Positions 47,963-56,822 of a stretch of 64,000 nt of DNA are shown here, in pieces. The position numbers and the translations under genes were made by a program. Numbering within the stretch: position 1 is the stretch's first letter; every line of letters starts with the position of its first letter. The stretch covers positions 434,001 to 498,000 of the forward strand of contig NJBN01000002.1 of the NCBI GenBank assembly GCA_005223185.1, read 5' to 3'. Below the pieces are notes generated by a model that saw nothing but the letters and a program-made list of their open reading frames with translations, was not told the DNA's origin and did no database searches. The stretch comes from a candidate division LCP-89 bacterium B3_LCP (GTDB lineage Bacteria; Electryoneota; B3-LCP).

Positions 47963-49006
47963 ATGAATGAAAGACATAACACACTATCACGGATTCTCCT
48001 GGCCGGGGGAATAGCATTGATCGTGGCAATTGCTTTTTGGAGTGTGAGCCAGCAGAGTGCAATTGCAGGTACTGATTGTCACGGATTCCTGGGGGTATAT
48101 CTCACATCCAAAGTAGAGGTTACAATCGAGGATGGTGAGAAATCGGAAAAGACAGGCAAAGCCTACGTTGATGTCGTGGAAGATGGACCTGCCGATAAAG
48201 CCGGTCTTGAAGACGGGGATCTGATCGTAAGTTTCAACGGCAAGGGGGTGGACAACACGAAGGAACTGCAAAAGTTGATCCACAAAACCAAACCGGGCGA
48301 TAAAGTCAAAGTCGTTGTGCAGCGCGGAGGTAAGGAGCTGCAGTTCAGTGTGGAAATGGGTGAACCTCCTGCGAAGAAGATATTTAGTTGGATGGGGAAA
48401 GGTAAGTCGGGAAAACACCGCATGAAGCTCAAATATAAAGGCTGCGTCAGTGATGATCGCGGCTGGATGGGAGTGGAACTTCAGGACCTCTCCGATCAAT
48501 TAGGTGAATACTTCAAAGTAGATGACGGCAAAGGCGCACTGGTTTCATCGGTGATGGAGGATTCACCCGCTGAAAAGGCTGGTTTGGCTGCTGGAGACGT
48601 GATATTCAAACTGGATGACGAACCCATTGAAGACAGCGGTGATTTAGTTACTTCTCTGCTTGATAATGAGCCCGGAGATAAAGTGGCTGTGAAACTTATA
48701 CGTAAGGGTAAGAAGAAGACGATCAAAGTGGAACTGAGCGAAGTCCCGGAAAAATACGCCTGTGGTTCCTGTGATAAAGATAGTCAGAGTCTGTTCCTGG
48801 ATTGTGGGGATTTCGATTTCGGTGACTTCGATTGCTTCGATGACTTGAAAATCATGAAGTTCAAGCATCATCTGGATCTTGATGACTTCGACGACCTGAA
48901 GGATATCCAAATCAATCTTGAAGGACCGATGGAAGAACTGAAAGAGGAACTTCAGAGGTTGAAAGAAGAGATCGATAAGCTGAAAGAAGAGCATGAGAAG
49001 AATTAG
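47963..49006 (+). CDS. Double-PDZ secreted protein with acidic and coiled-coil tail
   Basis: 347 aa. An N-terminal hydrophobic signal/anchor (ILLAGGIALIVAIAFWSV) is followed by PDZ 1 (GFLGVYL...ADKAGLEDGDLIVSFNG, about 40-130) and PDZ 2 (GWMGVELQDL...AEKAGLAAGDVIFKLDD, about 165-250). The tail is an Asp/Phe-rich stretch (DCGDFDFGDFDCFDDL) and a charged heptad-like coiled coil of Glu, Leu and Lys to the end. It resembles the PDZ half of HtrA/DegP without a protease domain, suggesting a substrate-binding or scaffold role in the envelope. Followed by its own terminator. Confidence 0.85.
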   Translation: MNERHNTLSRILLAGGIALIVAIAFWSVSQQSAIAGTDCHGFLGVYLTSKVEVTIEDGEKSEKTGKAYVDVVEDGPADKAGLEDGDLIVSFNGKGVDNTKELQKLIHKTKPGDKVKVVVQRGGKELQFSVEMGEPPAKKIFSWMGKGKSGKHRMKLKYKGCVSDDRGWMGVELQDLSDQLGEYFKVDDGKGALVSSVMEDSPAEKAGLAAGDVIFKLDDEPIEDSGDLVTSLLDNEPGDKVAVKLIRKGKKKTIKVELSEVPEKYACGSCDKDSQSLFLDCGDFDFGDFDCFDDLKIMKFKHHLDLDDFDDLKDIQINLEGPMEELKEELQRLKEEIDKLKEEHEKN

Positions 49007-49028
49007 TATTTCTTGAAATAAACAAATA

Positions 49029-49054
49029 TAGCGGCTGAATATCAGCCGCTATTT
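49029..49054 (+). terminator. Intrinsic terminator after the PDZ gene
   Basis: A 10-base-pair stem TAGCGGCTGA / TCAGCCGCTA with a 3-base loop, then TTT and an AT-rich tail. Confidence 0.8.
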
Positions 49055-49081
49055 AATTAATTGGACACGGAGATTAACAAA

Positions 49082-49855
49082 CTGGACGTCTGGAAAGAAC
49101 TTACAGAGATAGAAAAAGCGGGCATATCCTCGGCATTGGTTACGGTTATAGCTACAAAGGGATCTACCCCGCGTGAAGTTGGCGCCAAGATGATCGTCTT
49201 TGCGGACGGGCGAACTTCAGGTACAGTGGGTGGATCGGCTGTTGAAGTGTTAATCATCAAGGATGCTGTAGATGCTATCAAGGAAGGAAAAGCTCACAAA
49301 GTTGAATACAAACTTCACCAGGAGGATGAAGATTCAACCGGAATGCTTTGCGGTGGTGTAATGGAATTCTTCATAGAACCTCTAAAACGTGTTCCGCGCC
49401 TGTATATCTTCGGTGGTGGACACGTTGGTCTGGCGCTGGCTAAATTGGTAACCGAACTGGGGTATCCCTACACCGTTCTGGATGACCGCGCAGAGTTTGC
49501 CTCCGACGAACGCTTTCCCCATGCGGATGAAAGAATTTCCGGACCCTATGATGAACTGACTGATAACCTGGAATTGATAGAACCAGCGTACATAGTCATC
49601 GTCACTGCTGGTCATGACTCCGATCTTAAGGTGTTACGCGGAGTGTTAGGAAAGAAGTACCACTATCTGGGTATGATATGCAGTAAAAAGAAGAAAGTAG
49701 AGGTATTCAAGATATTAGAAGATGAGGGTTTCTCGAAAGGGGAACTTGAGAAAGTCCACGCTCCCATTGGACTGAAGATTGGGGGGCGGTCACCGGCAGA
49801 GATTGCTGTCAGTATAATGGCGGAAGTTATGCAGGTGTTTTATCAGGCGAAGTAG
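49082..49855 (+). CDS. XdhC/CoxI family protein
   Basis: 257 aa. N-terminal XdhC/CoxI domain (ALVTVIATKGSTPREVGAKM, GTVGGS, MLCGGVMEFFIEP) and a C-terminal Rossmann domain (LYIFGGGHVGLALAKL, TVLDDR, IVTAGHDSD, APIGLKIGGRSPAEIAVSIMAE). Members bind molybdenum cofactor and help insert it, in sulfurated form, into xanthine-dehydrogenase-type enzymes. No such enzyme is in the window. The longest frame starts with a TTG at 49061 close to the previous terminator and without a binding site. A CTG at 49082, 9 bases after GGAG, fits family length and is my choice; it is a non-standard start. Confidence 0.85.
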   Translation: MDVWKELTEIEKAGISSALVTVIATKGSTPREVGAKMIVFADGRTSGTVGGSAVEVLIIKDAVDAIKEGKAHKVEYKLHQEDEDSTGMLCGGVMEFFIEPLKRVPRLYIFGGGHVGLALAKLVTELGYPYTVLDDRAEFASDERFPHADERISGPYDELTDNLELIEPAYIVIVTAGHDSDLKVLRGVLGKKYHYLGMICSKKKKVEVFKILEDEGFSKGELEKVHAPIGLKIGGRSPAEIAVSIMAEVMQVFYQAK

Positions 49856-49863
49856 TTGATAAT

Positions 49864-49898
49864 AAAAAAAGCCGGGAGCAACGCCTCCGGCTTTTTTT
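49864..49898. terminator. Bidirectional terminator between convergent XdhC-family gene and fbp
   Basis: AAAAAAAGCCGG ... CCGGCTTTTTTT: a 12-base-pair stem with A/T runs on both sides, so it can act on both strands. Confidence 0.92.
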
Positions 49899-49916
49899 AT
49901 TTTATATAAAACGGAT

Positions 49917-50945
49917 CTATTTCTTCTCTTTATCATATTCTGCAATGAACTCTTCGTATTCCTTCACGTCCTCGTAACTGCCCACAATCAGTGGGGTGCG
50001 CTGATGCAGCTCTTTAGGTTCTAAATCCAGGATGTTTTTCTTTCCGTCGGAGGCGTAACCTCCTGCTCGATCGACGATATAAGCCATTGGTGCAGCTTCG
50101 TAAAGCAGCCGCAGTTTACCGTGGGGACGTTTATGGTCTTTTTGATCTGAAGGATACAGGAATATCCCACCGTGCAGGAGATTTCTGTGAAAGTCCGATA
50201 CCAACGATCCAATGTACCGTGAAGTATAGGGGCGGCCGCTCTGATTATCCATCTCCTTTAAATATTTGATATATCGTTTTGTGCCTTCCGACCAGAAGAG
50301 GTAGTTTCCTTCATTCACACTGTACGTATTGCCGCGTTTGGGTATTCTTATGTCAGGATGAGAAAGCAGGAATTCGCCCACGGAAGGGTCCAGAGTGAAT
50401 CCATGTACGCCATTTCCGGTCGTATAAACCATCATGGTGGAAGAACCGTATATGATATATCCGGCGGCTAACTGTTTACGACCGGTCTGAAGCAGATCTG
50501 CCTCCTCGCCACGTGGTCCTTTAGAAACTTTCCGATGAATTGAAAAGATAGTTCCCACGGAAACATTGACGTCAATATTGGAGGAGCCGTCAAGTGGATC
50601 CATGGAAACTGCATAGTGTCCTGAGGTGTAAGGTGGCAGTATCTTGATGGCTTCAGTATTCTCCTCCGTACCCAGCATACATACTCTGCCGGACCTGTCT
50701 AAGATGCTTATTAAGGTCTTATTGGCGAAGTCATCCAGTTTCTGCACCTGTTCGCCCTGTATGTTTATCTCACCCGTAAGCCCCAGAATTTCAACCAGAC
50801 CCGCCTTATTTACCTCGCGGGAAATTATCTTACCTGCCAGAGCTATATCCATGAGAAGCTGCGTGAACTCACCCTTGGCTTCAGGGTGGGATTTTTCCTG
50901 CAGCATGAAGTGCCGCTCTATCGTCCAGGTTCCTTTCCCAGGCAT
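49917..50945 (-). CDS. fbp: Class I fructose-1,6-bisphosphatase
   Basis: Hydrolyses fructose-1,6-bisphosphate in gluconeogenesis. 342 aa. Metal and substrate motifs are in place: GTEENTEA, the signature DPLDGSSNIDVNVSVGTIFSI, TGNGVHGFTLDPSVGEF, YSVNEGN and GGIFLYP with KLRLLYEAAPMAYIVDRAGG near the C-terminus. An ATG at 50960 is possible, but GGAGGG at 50949-50957 stands 7 bases before the ATG at 50945, which I chose. Last gene of the minus-strand HD-HAD-fbp group; it ends at a shared terminator. Confidence 0.96.
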   Translation of the reverse strand: MPGKGTWTIERHFMLQEKSHPEAKGEFTQLLMDIALAGKIISREVNKAGLVEILGLTGEINIQGEQVQKLDDFANKTLISILDRSGRVCMLGTEENTEAIKILPPYTSGHYAVSMDPLDGSSNIDVNVSVGTIFSIHRKVSKGPRGEEADLLQTGRKQLAAGYIIYGSSTMMVYTTGNGVHGFTLDPSVGEFLLSHPDIRIPKRGNTYSVNEGNYLFWSEGTKRYIKYLKEMDNQSGRPYTSRYIGSLVSDFHRNLLHGGIFLYPSDQKDHKRPHGKLRLLYEAAPMAYIVDRAGGYASDGKKNILDLEPKELHQRTPLIVGSYEDVKEYEEFIAEYDKEKK

Positions 50946-50963
50946 TTTTATACCCTCCATCTT

Positions 50964-51635
50964 CTACTGCTTTTCTATTATATCGATTATTTCCGGTAAA
51001 AAGTTTACATCAGGGCGAATGTAATCCGCCCCCCGAAGCTCATCCTCAGGAAGAGTTGTAGTGATTGCCATACAAGTCATCTTAGCTGCATTGGCGCTCT
51101 TTATGCCCAAAGGAGCATTTTCGATAACCAGGCAATTGGGAGGCGGTACTTGAAGTTCATCCGCTGCACGTAAAAACGGTCGAGGATGAGGTTTGCTCTC
51201 CGAATAGAGCTCTGAACTTATAATAACGTCGAAGAGAGAACGTTCTTCCTCTGAAAGCGTCCATTCTAAGTTGCGGCGAACCGACCCGGTCACGATGGCA
51301 GTTTTTAAGTTTCGATCATTGCAGAACTGGAGTACTTCCTTAGCGGCGGTTCGCAATCCACGCGGGGCATTTTTACGGTAAATACTGCGCTTCTTATCTA
51401 TGAGTTCATCAATACAATCTTCATCCCAATCCAGACCGTTTTCCTTTGCCAGCCTGAGCATGGTTATGCGCGCTTTTTCACCTTCCTTTTCCTGCAGGAT
51501 GCGTGCAGGTATCTCTACGCCAAATTCAGAGAACACCTGTTGCCAGGCAGATACGTGATGTGGCATAGAATCTATCAGAACGCCGTCCATATCGAAGAGG
51601 ATAGCTTTAATCAAACGGTCTTGTCTGTCTATCAA
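50964..51635 (-). CDS. HAD-superfamily phosphatase/phosphomutase (beta-PGM-like)
   Basis: 223 aa. HAD motif I FDMDGVLIDS (nucleophile and acid Asp), motif II TGS, Lys in SKPHPRPF, and motif IV-like VIENAPLGIKSANAAKM, with a helical cap of subfamily I. This is the beta-phosphoglucomutase/phosphoglycolate-phosphatase branch; the substrate is not decidable. It overlaps the HD gene by 4 bases and ends about 20 bases before fbp. A sugar-phosphate role would fit fbp next door. Confidence 0.88.
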   Translation of the reverse strand: MIDRQDRLIKAILFDMDGVLIDSMPHHVSAWQQVFSEFGVEIPARILQEKEGEKARITMLRLAKENGLDWDEDCIDELIDKKRSIYRKNAPRGLRTAAKEVLQFCNDRNLKTAIVTGSVRRNLEWTLSEEERSLFDVIISSELYSESKPHPRPFLRAADELQVPPPNCLVIENAPLGIKSANAAKMTCMAITTTLPEDELRGADYIRPDVNFLPEIIDIIEKQ

Positions 51636-52168
51636 AGGTCTCTTAACGGTTCGAAATTAATGAAATCAGCGTGGTGCACGGCAACTGCTTCAGGAGAACG
51701 GTATCCGCCAGCGCCCTCCTTGGCATGAACCGCTACAATGTGAACTACTTCATCCGGCAGCCCGTGCTTCGTGCAGAGTCCAGCGCCGGAGAAGGGATGG
51801 CGTAAGAGCTTACCGCAAGCGCTTTTAACGAAACCCGAATCGGTGCGGCGATATTCCAATAGCTTGCCCACGTCGTGCAGAATTGCGCCCGCTATCAGAT
51901 AATCAAAGTTGATCCGGTAGTGCTCCCGGTACTGTTGATCCATAATTCTGGCACATGCTATCGCCATCTGAGTTACCGCGCGTGTATGTTGACGGAAACT
52001 GACTCCTATGCCTTCAATCAAAAGCGTGAAAGGAACTATGTCCAGATCGGTATAATTCCAGCCGCCTGACTTCATAGCATCAGTTAGTGTATCTAAAGTC
52101 TTCTCTCTTATAGCTGTATCTTTGATCTCTTCTATTTCAGGGAAGAGTTCCAGTAGTTTGCCATCCAT
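51632..52168 (-). CDS. HD-domain phosphohydrolase
   Basis: 178 aa. HTRAV, the HD doublet in AGAILHDVGKLLEY, and later HPFSGAGLC-KHGLP with VHIVAVHAKEG complete the metal-binding pattern of HD domains (H...HD...H...D). Conserved relatives are annotated as HD-domain or metal-dependent phosphohydrolases with nucleotide substrates. AAAGGAACACAAATGG leads into the start. Coupled to the HAD gene by a 4-base overlap. Confidence 0.87.
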   Translation of the reverse strand: MDGKLLELFPEIEEIKDTAIREKTLDTLTDAMKSGGWNYTDLDIVPFTLLIEGIGVSFRQHTRAVTQMAIACARIMDQQYREHYRINFDYLIAGAILHDVGKLLEYRRTDSGFVKSACGKLLRHPFSGAGLCTKHGLPDEVVHIVAVHAKEGAGGYRSPEAVAVHHADFINFEPLRDL

Positions 52169-52183
52169 TTGTGTTCCTTTGAG

Positions 52184-53599
52184 TTATTTAGTTACAAATT
52201 TCACCCGTTTTTTCATCAGGGGAGAATGACTTCCGGCACACAGAGGAATATCCATCAGGTCGGGATCATCGCCGTAATCGATTTGATCAAGCAGATCATG
52301 TTCCGGGTAGCTCAATAGCTCTAAGCGGTAATCGAATGAATCTGGCACGGCAACAACGGCTGTTATTTGGAAACCAACCGCATCCTGATTTGTCAGCCCT
52401 TCAACCTCAAAGGGGTACGACTGATCCAAATAGAGTTCCACTCCGGAAGTATTTCTCTCGTAAATGGTCACTATAACTTCACCTCTGTCGGGTACTGCAT
52501 CCACATCGAACCAGAGATCGAACGATTCATAGTAACCTACCGGATCCAGAGTATCTATTTCATTGGCAGTCCAGGCGTCATCGAACCAGGCGAAGAAACC
52601 CTCCAACTGTTCCAAACCGACCTGCGTGAGACTCATGATCGATCCGTACGGTATGTCATATATTGGCAATCCATCGCTGCCGTGTAGGGAAAGACTTATG
52701 TCGTACAGGTCCTTGGTGAAGGTGGGGAGTGTGTAGGTAAGCGTGTCATCATCGCCGGGATTTCTGGTGATCAGGGCAGTGCTGTCCGTCCATTCAACGC
52801 CGCCGTAAGAGGGTTGGACATTGATTATCAGGCGAATGTCATACTGCTGAGAATTGGTAACGCGCGGGCTCCAGTTGACGGCAAATTCAGTCCAGAAGCC
52901 ATCGCCGTCTGCATCGTTAACTCCTTCCCCGTTTGCGTATGTGATAACGTCTGCAGTAACTATGTCGAATGACCAGTCGGCTGTATCTGAGGTAAATCCC
53001 AGATCATCTTCAGCAACAAGCTGGAAGAGATGCGAAGTCCCCTGCGAAAAACTGCTGTAAGCTGCTGTGGTATCTGTGATGAAGTCCCAGGTCCCGTCTA
53101 ATCCGGTATGGTATCCCGCGATGTCATCATTGGGATCTGAACCCTGCCAGATAAAAACGGCGTCTTCATTGGAGAATATCGAATCTGCAGGTGCGGATAT
53201 TATCGTAACTGTGGGAACGGGTGAAGTCGAATAGATGTGGAACGTCCATTGAGCAGAATCGGATATGGCGCCCTCGTTATCCTCAGCGACAACCGAGAAC
53301 ACATATGAATCCCCCATGTTGAAGCCGGAATAGGAAGCAGTGGTATTGGTGGTAGCGGTTAAATTGCCATCTAATCCCGCATAATACTGCGTAATAGTGC
53401 CGTCCTGATCGTTACCCTGCCAGGAAAAATCGGCGTTCTGGTTGTAGTAGATACTATCGCCCGGATTTGAGGTAACGGTCACCGTAGGAGGAAGATTGGT
53501 GGATGGTGTTCCTCCGTCGCCACTCTTACCGCAACCCATCAGTAGGCTCATTATGATTAAAGAAACGAAGAAGCAGACAAACTTAGTATCAGTGCTCAT
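52184..53599 (-). CDS. Lipoprotein with two tandem Ig/fibronectin-like repeats
   Basis: 471 aa. Lipobox LLMGC after the signal peptide. Two repeats of about 90 residues follow, each with the pattern (V/I)-(T)-V-T-I/V...P-x-DSI-(Y/F)-N-x-(D/A)-F-x-WQG-x-D...GLDG...TTA-YS-F...VVAEDN-G--SD-A-W-F (about 40-130 and 135-225). The C-terminal half is beta-rich and contains DADGDGF, a calcium-type loop. Probably a cell-surface or periplasmic lipoprotein; function unknown. The start is ATG 53599 after AAAGGAAAG. The upstream extension to 53635 overlaps pdxJ and lacks a site. Confidence 0.8.
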   Translation of the reverse strand: MSTDTKFVCFFVSLIIMSLLMGCGKSGDGGTPSTNLPPTVTVTSNPGDSIYYNQNADFSWQGNDQDGTITQYYAGLDGNLTATTNTTASYSGFNMGDSYVFSVVAEDNEGAISDSAQWTFHIYSTSPVPTVTIISAPADSIFSNEDAVFIWQGSDPNDDIAGYHTGLDGTWDFITDTTAAYSSFSQGTSHLFQLVAEDDLGFTSDTADWSFDIVTADVITYANGEGVNDADGDGFWTEFAVNWSPRVTNSQQYDIRLIINVQPSYGGVEWTDSTALITRNPGDDDTLTYTLPTFTKDLYDISLSLHGSDGLPIYDIPYGSIMSLTQVGLEQLEGFFAWFDDAWTANEIDTLDPVGYYESFDLWFDVDAVPDRGEVIVTIYERNTSGVELYLDQSYPFEVEGLTNQDAVGFQITAVVAVPDSFDYRLELLSYPEHDLLDQIDYGDDPDLMDIPLCAGSHSPLMKKRVKFVTK

Positions 53600-53624
53600 A
53601 TTTCTTTCCTTTATTTTCAACTCG

Positions 53625-54338
53625 TTAGCGGTCAATTAGATAGCGCATCTCTTCAACAGCGTGGCTCAATCCCACAAAGGCAGCACGGCTAATTATCGAA
53701 TGCCCTATGTTCAGTTCTTCTATTTCATTTATGGCAGCGACAGGCTGTACATTATGGTAGTGCAATCCATGCCCCGCAGCAACGAATAGTCCCATCTTTT
53801 CAGCCGCGATGGCGGCTGTGGTTAAATCATCCAGGGCGGCTTCAGCACCTTGCGGATCCCTCATTTCAGCGTAGGTTCCAGTGTGGAGTTCCACCGCTTG
53901 CGCTCCGATTTTAGCGGAATCCTTAACTGCCTCCATAGTGGGATCGATAAAGAGACTGACTTCGATATTGGAACTGTTCAGAGTTAGTACAGCATCCTTG
54001 TATTTCTGCAGGTTGCCAGCCAGATTCAAGCCGCTCTCTGTAGTTCTCTCTTCACGTTTTTCCGGCACTAAAGTCACGATTTCCGGCTTCACCATCAGCG
54101 CCTTTTCGATCATCTCCTGCGTAGTAGCCATTTCCATATTGAGGCGGCTGTGAATAACCTGTCTAATCAATTCCAGATCGCGATCCTGAATGTGTCGCCG
54201 ATCCTCTCGCAGGTGACAGACGATACTGTCAGCTCCGGCTAAGTCAGCGATCATCGCTGCTCCCACTGGATCGGGTTCAGATCCGCCTCGAGCCTGCCTT
54301 AACGTGGCGATGTGATCAATATTAATTCCAAGTTTCAT
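53625..54338 (-). CDS. pdxJ: Pyridoxine 5'-phosphate synthase
   Basis: Condenses 1-deoxyxylulose-5-phosphate with 1-amino-acetone-3-phosphate in the DXP-dependent vitamin B6 pathway. 237 aa. LGINIDHIATLRQARGG with active-site residues, HLREDRRHIQDRD, NMEMATT, VTLVPEKREERTTE, VSLFIDP, ELHTGTYA, and GLHYHN and ELNIGHSIIS are all intact. Its partner pdxA is not in the window. Unlike its neighbours on this strand it is a housekeeping enzyme. Confidence 0.97.
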   Translation of the reverse strand: MKLGINIDHIATLRQARGGSEPDPVGAAMIADLAGADSIVCHLREDRRHIQDRDLELIRQVIHSRLNMEMATTQEMIEKALMVKPEIVTLVPEKREERTTESGLNLAGNLQKYKDAVLTLNSSNIEVSLFIDPTMEAVKDSAKIGAQAVELHTGTYAEMRDPQGAEAALDDLTTAAIAAEKMGLFVAAGHGLHYHNVQPVAAINEIEELNIGHSIISRAAFVGLSHAVEEMRYLIDR

Positions 54339-54385
54339 TGTTTGTTGCTCGATTTTTGTGACATCTATCTATAGAGACATTTTCT

Positions 54386-54907
54386 TTAAAATATGGTGAT
54401 GTCCTTCCAGGTAATTATGCGGAAGCGGTCGCCGGCTTCCTTTTCCACCGTGAAATTGGCGAAACCGTAAAGATCGTATGTGGAACCGCCTTCATAGCCA
54501 TAAAGCGACAAGCTGAAACTGGCGTCGAATTCCAGACTGGTATTTTCCTCCGCGAAGTCGCTAATATTTTCCGGCAATGCGTACCAGATCAGATGAATTT
54601 CCTCGAAATTGCTAAAGAGACCACCGGTAGTTTTCAGGTCTGTATCACGCCCCCACTGGTCTTCCCTCTCCTCTATCACGTCATAATATACGAAAACGAA
54701 ACTCTCATCCAGGCAGTCTGCGTAACGCAGCGAATCCTGGAAATTATAGGAGTTCTTGAAATTATCCAGCAGTTCCCCCACTGTCTGCGCTTCCGTCCAC
54801 ACCGAAGAAGAGGGATTGCCCAAAACTGGTGCGAAGGGGTTAAGGCAGGAAGAGAAACTAAAGGAAATAGCACAAAGAACTGATGCTGTGATAATAATGC
54901 GCTGCAT
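54386..54907 (-). CDS. Small lipoprotein, paralogue of the next upstream gene
   Basis: 173 aa. Lipobox SFSSC. After the anchor comes a region with VGELLDNFKNSYNFQDSLRYADCLDESFVFVY, then alternating strands. The upstream protein (54938-55540) has the same plan (VSQVFDNMAQAVIELNSDHYIRCFF), so they are likely diverged duplicates. The fold could be NTF2-like (a helix followed by a curved sheet), which is inference. No function recognised. Confidence 0.75.
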   Translation of the reverse strand: MQRIIITASVLCAISFSFSSCLNPFAPVLGNPSSSVWTEAQTVGELLDNFKNSYNFQDSLRYADCLDESFVFVYYDVIEEREDQWGRDTDLKTTGGLFSNFEEIHLIWYALPENISDFAEENTSLEFDASFSLSLYGYEGGSTYDLYGFANFTVEKEAGDRFRIITWKDITIF

Positions 54908-54937
54908 GATAGATAATTATTATATCATCAACTTTGG

Positions 54938-55540
54938 TCAATACAACCCCGCCTTGAGATCCGTCCAGGAAGCGTATCCTTCCAGATTCTCTAGATCCTC
55001 CCAGCGGTATATTGCCCAGTATCCGGTGCTGTTTTTAGCTAAGTAGAAATCACAGCGGCCGCGCACTTCCTGAGGTAATGTAGGGTCGTTGACCGGCAGC
55101 ACCAACGTATATGTCTTGGTGATCCAGACTGAATCCTGATTGCCGTATTCCAGTTCACTCTCCGTCTGGAATGCTAAAAAGCCGGGCATTTCCGGCGTCA
55201 TCTGCGAGAAGAGATACTCGACTGTTTGAAGTTCTTCATTGTAACCCCAGTCACCTGCAATGGGCCAACCCGCTACGGCGGGATTGGGAATGAACAGGAA
55301 TAGTGCCGCAGAATCGTCTGGCGTGAAGAAACAGCGTATGTAATGATCGCTGTTCAGTTCAATCACAGCCTGAGCCATATTATCAAAAACCTGGCTTACC
55401 TGGATGGGATAAATCCAGGGGGATCCGCTATCCAATGGCGGCTCAGTTGGTCTGGTGGTGAACAGATCGCAGGAAGAGAGAACGAACATGGCTCCACCCA
55501 CAGCTATTGTTAAAAAGGTGATCTTCATTTTCTCATCCAT
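54938..55540 (-). CDS. Small lipoprotein, paralogue of the next downstream gene
   Basis: 200 aa. Lipobox VLSSC. It has the segment VFDNMAQAVIELNSDHYIRCFF, then strands containing FLFIPNP, TYTLVLPV, CDFYLAKNSTGYWAIYRWEDLE. Ends 30 bases before the paralogue. Two ATGs (55540 and 55528) are close together and neither is clearly better. Probably a lipoprotein pair of the envelope. Confidence 0.75.
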   Translation of the reverse strand: MDEKMKITFLTIAVGGAMFVLSSCDLFTTRPTEPPLDSGSPWIYPIQVSQVFDNMAQAVIELNSDHYIRCFFTPDDSAALFLFIPNPAVAGWPIAGDWGYNEELQTVEYLFSQMTPEMPGFLAFQTESELEYGNQDSVWITKTYTLVLPVNDPTLPQEVRGRCDFYLAKNSTGYWAIYRWEDLENLEGYASWTDLKAGLY

Positions 55541-55575
55541 TCACCGGATTTTGGCATAAGATAAGAAACTTCAAT

Positions 55576-55656
55576 AAAAAAAGCAAGCGGCAAGCGCCGC
55601 TTTTTCAGTGCACCGATAGCGCTACCGGTCTTCTATCTAAAGAATGTCGGTAGCGC
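55576..55656 (-). terminator. Two hairpins downstream of the dehydrogenase gene
   Basis: A 9-base-pair inverted repeat GCGCTACCG / CGGTAGCGC (55619-55656), then AGCGGC-AAGC-GCCGCT (55586-55601) near runs of A and T. The second is the better intrinsic terminator; the first may be a separate structural element. Confidence 0.6.
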
Positions 55657-55680
55657 GTATGGACTACGTGCAGATGGAAA

Positions 55681-56796
55681 CTACAATTTTTCAGCGATCG
55701 CTTGCGCCATTTCCAGCGTTTTTGCCGATCCGCCCATGTCATAAGTTCTGACTTTGCCTTCTGCAATGATGGCAGCAACGGCGTCTTCCAGCCTTTTGCC
55801 TTTTTCGGTTTCTCCCAACCAATCCAGCATCATCTTTGCTGATAGGACAGTTGCTATAGGATTAACCTTATACATGCCGGTATATTTCGGCGCTGAACCG
55901 TGCGTAGGTTCGAAGACAGCGTAATTATCACCGATATTACCCGCACAGGCGAAACCCAAACCACCAACCAGTTGAGCGCACAGATCGGATATAATATCAC
56001 CGAACATGTTTTCAGCCACCAGGATGTCATAGTCCATGGGGTTTTTAACCAGCCACATGCATTGAGCGTCGATGTTGGTTTCCCAGAGTGGTATGTCCGG
56101 ATAGTTCTCGGCTAATTTCCTGGCTGACCGAATCATCAAGCCGCCGGTTTCCCGCAGAACGTTGGGTTTATCCACGACGGTTACCGAACGACGGTTGAAT
56201 TCCTTAGCGAATTGGAAAGCTTGATAGACTATACTTTCACAGCCTTTGCGACTCATGATGCGTGTGGATATTGCCAGGTCATCCAGCGAATGTTCACCGA
56301 ACTTCTTCATCTTGGGATGTACGCATAAGGCGTCGAAAACCGTTTGCGGAACGGGATGGAATTCCACCCCACCGTACATGCCTTCGGTGTTCTCACGAAA
56401 TACAATTAAGTCTATGTCATTCTGATAATTCAGGGGATTTCCTTTATAGGCTTTGCAGGGTCGCATATTGGTGTGCAGATTCAGTTCCTGCCGCAAGCGC
56501 ACGATAGGACTGAAATATGTGTATCCTTTTTCCCGCAAGGCGGGATCGAGTTCCTTGGCAGCTTCGTCCTTCGGTTTGGAGGTGATAGCGCCGAAGAGCG
56601 CACAATTTGTATCCTTCAGCATTTCCAAAGTACGATCCGGCAGAGCATTTCCTTCTTTAGTCCAGAATTCCCAGCCTATGTCTCCGTGAATGTATTCTGC
56701 GTCAAATTCAAGTTTGTCCAGAATCATGCGGGCTGCTTCCATGACTTCTACGCCCACACCGTCACCAGGCAACCAGGCAATACGATATTTAGCCAT
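55681..56796 (-). CDS. Isocitrate/isopropylmalate dehydrogenase family enzyme
   Basis: 371 aa, beta-decarboxylating dehydrogenase. WLPGDGVGVEVM at the N-terminus, LHTNMRPCKAY, FRENTEGMYGGVE, TRIMSRKGCESIVYQAF, VDKPNVLRETGG, AENMFGDIISDLCAQLVGGLGFA and EPTHGSAPKYTGMYKVNP are present; the paired Asp residues for the metal are there. IDH, isopropylmalate, homoisocitrate and tartrate dehydrogenases cannot be distinguished by eye, and the neighbours do not decide it; the ISSKPKDEAAKE-type loop (ITSKPKDEAAKE) resembles NAD-dependent IDH-like members. Upstream of two hairpins. Confidence 0.85.
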   Translation of the reverse strand: MAKYRIAWLPGDGVGVEVMEAARMILDKLEFDAEYIHGDIGWEFWTKEGNALPDRTLEMLKDTNCALFGAITSKPKDEAAKELDPALREKGYTYFSPIVRLRQELNLHTNMRPCKAYKGNPLNYQNDIDLIVFRENTEGMYGGVEFHPVPQTVFDALCVHPKMKKFGEHSLDDLAISTRIMSRKGCESIVYQAFQFAKEFNRRSVTVVDKPNVLRETGGLMIRSARKLAENYPDIPLWETNIDAQCMWLVKNPMDYDILVAENMFGDIISDLCAQLVGGLGFACAGNIGDNYAVFEPTHGSAPKYTGMYKVNPIATVLSAKMMLDWLGETEKGKRLEDAVAAIIAEGKVRTYDMGGSAKTLEMAQAIAEKL

Positions 56797-56822
56797 TTGT
56801 TTCTCTTTCCTTTTCTCTATAT

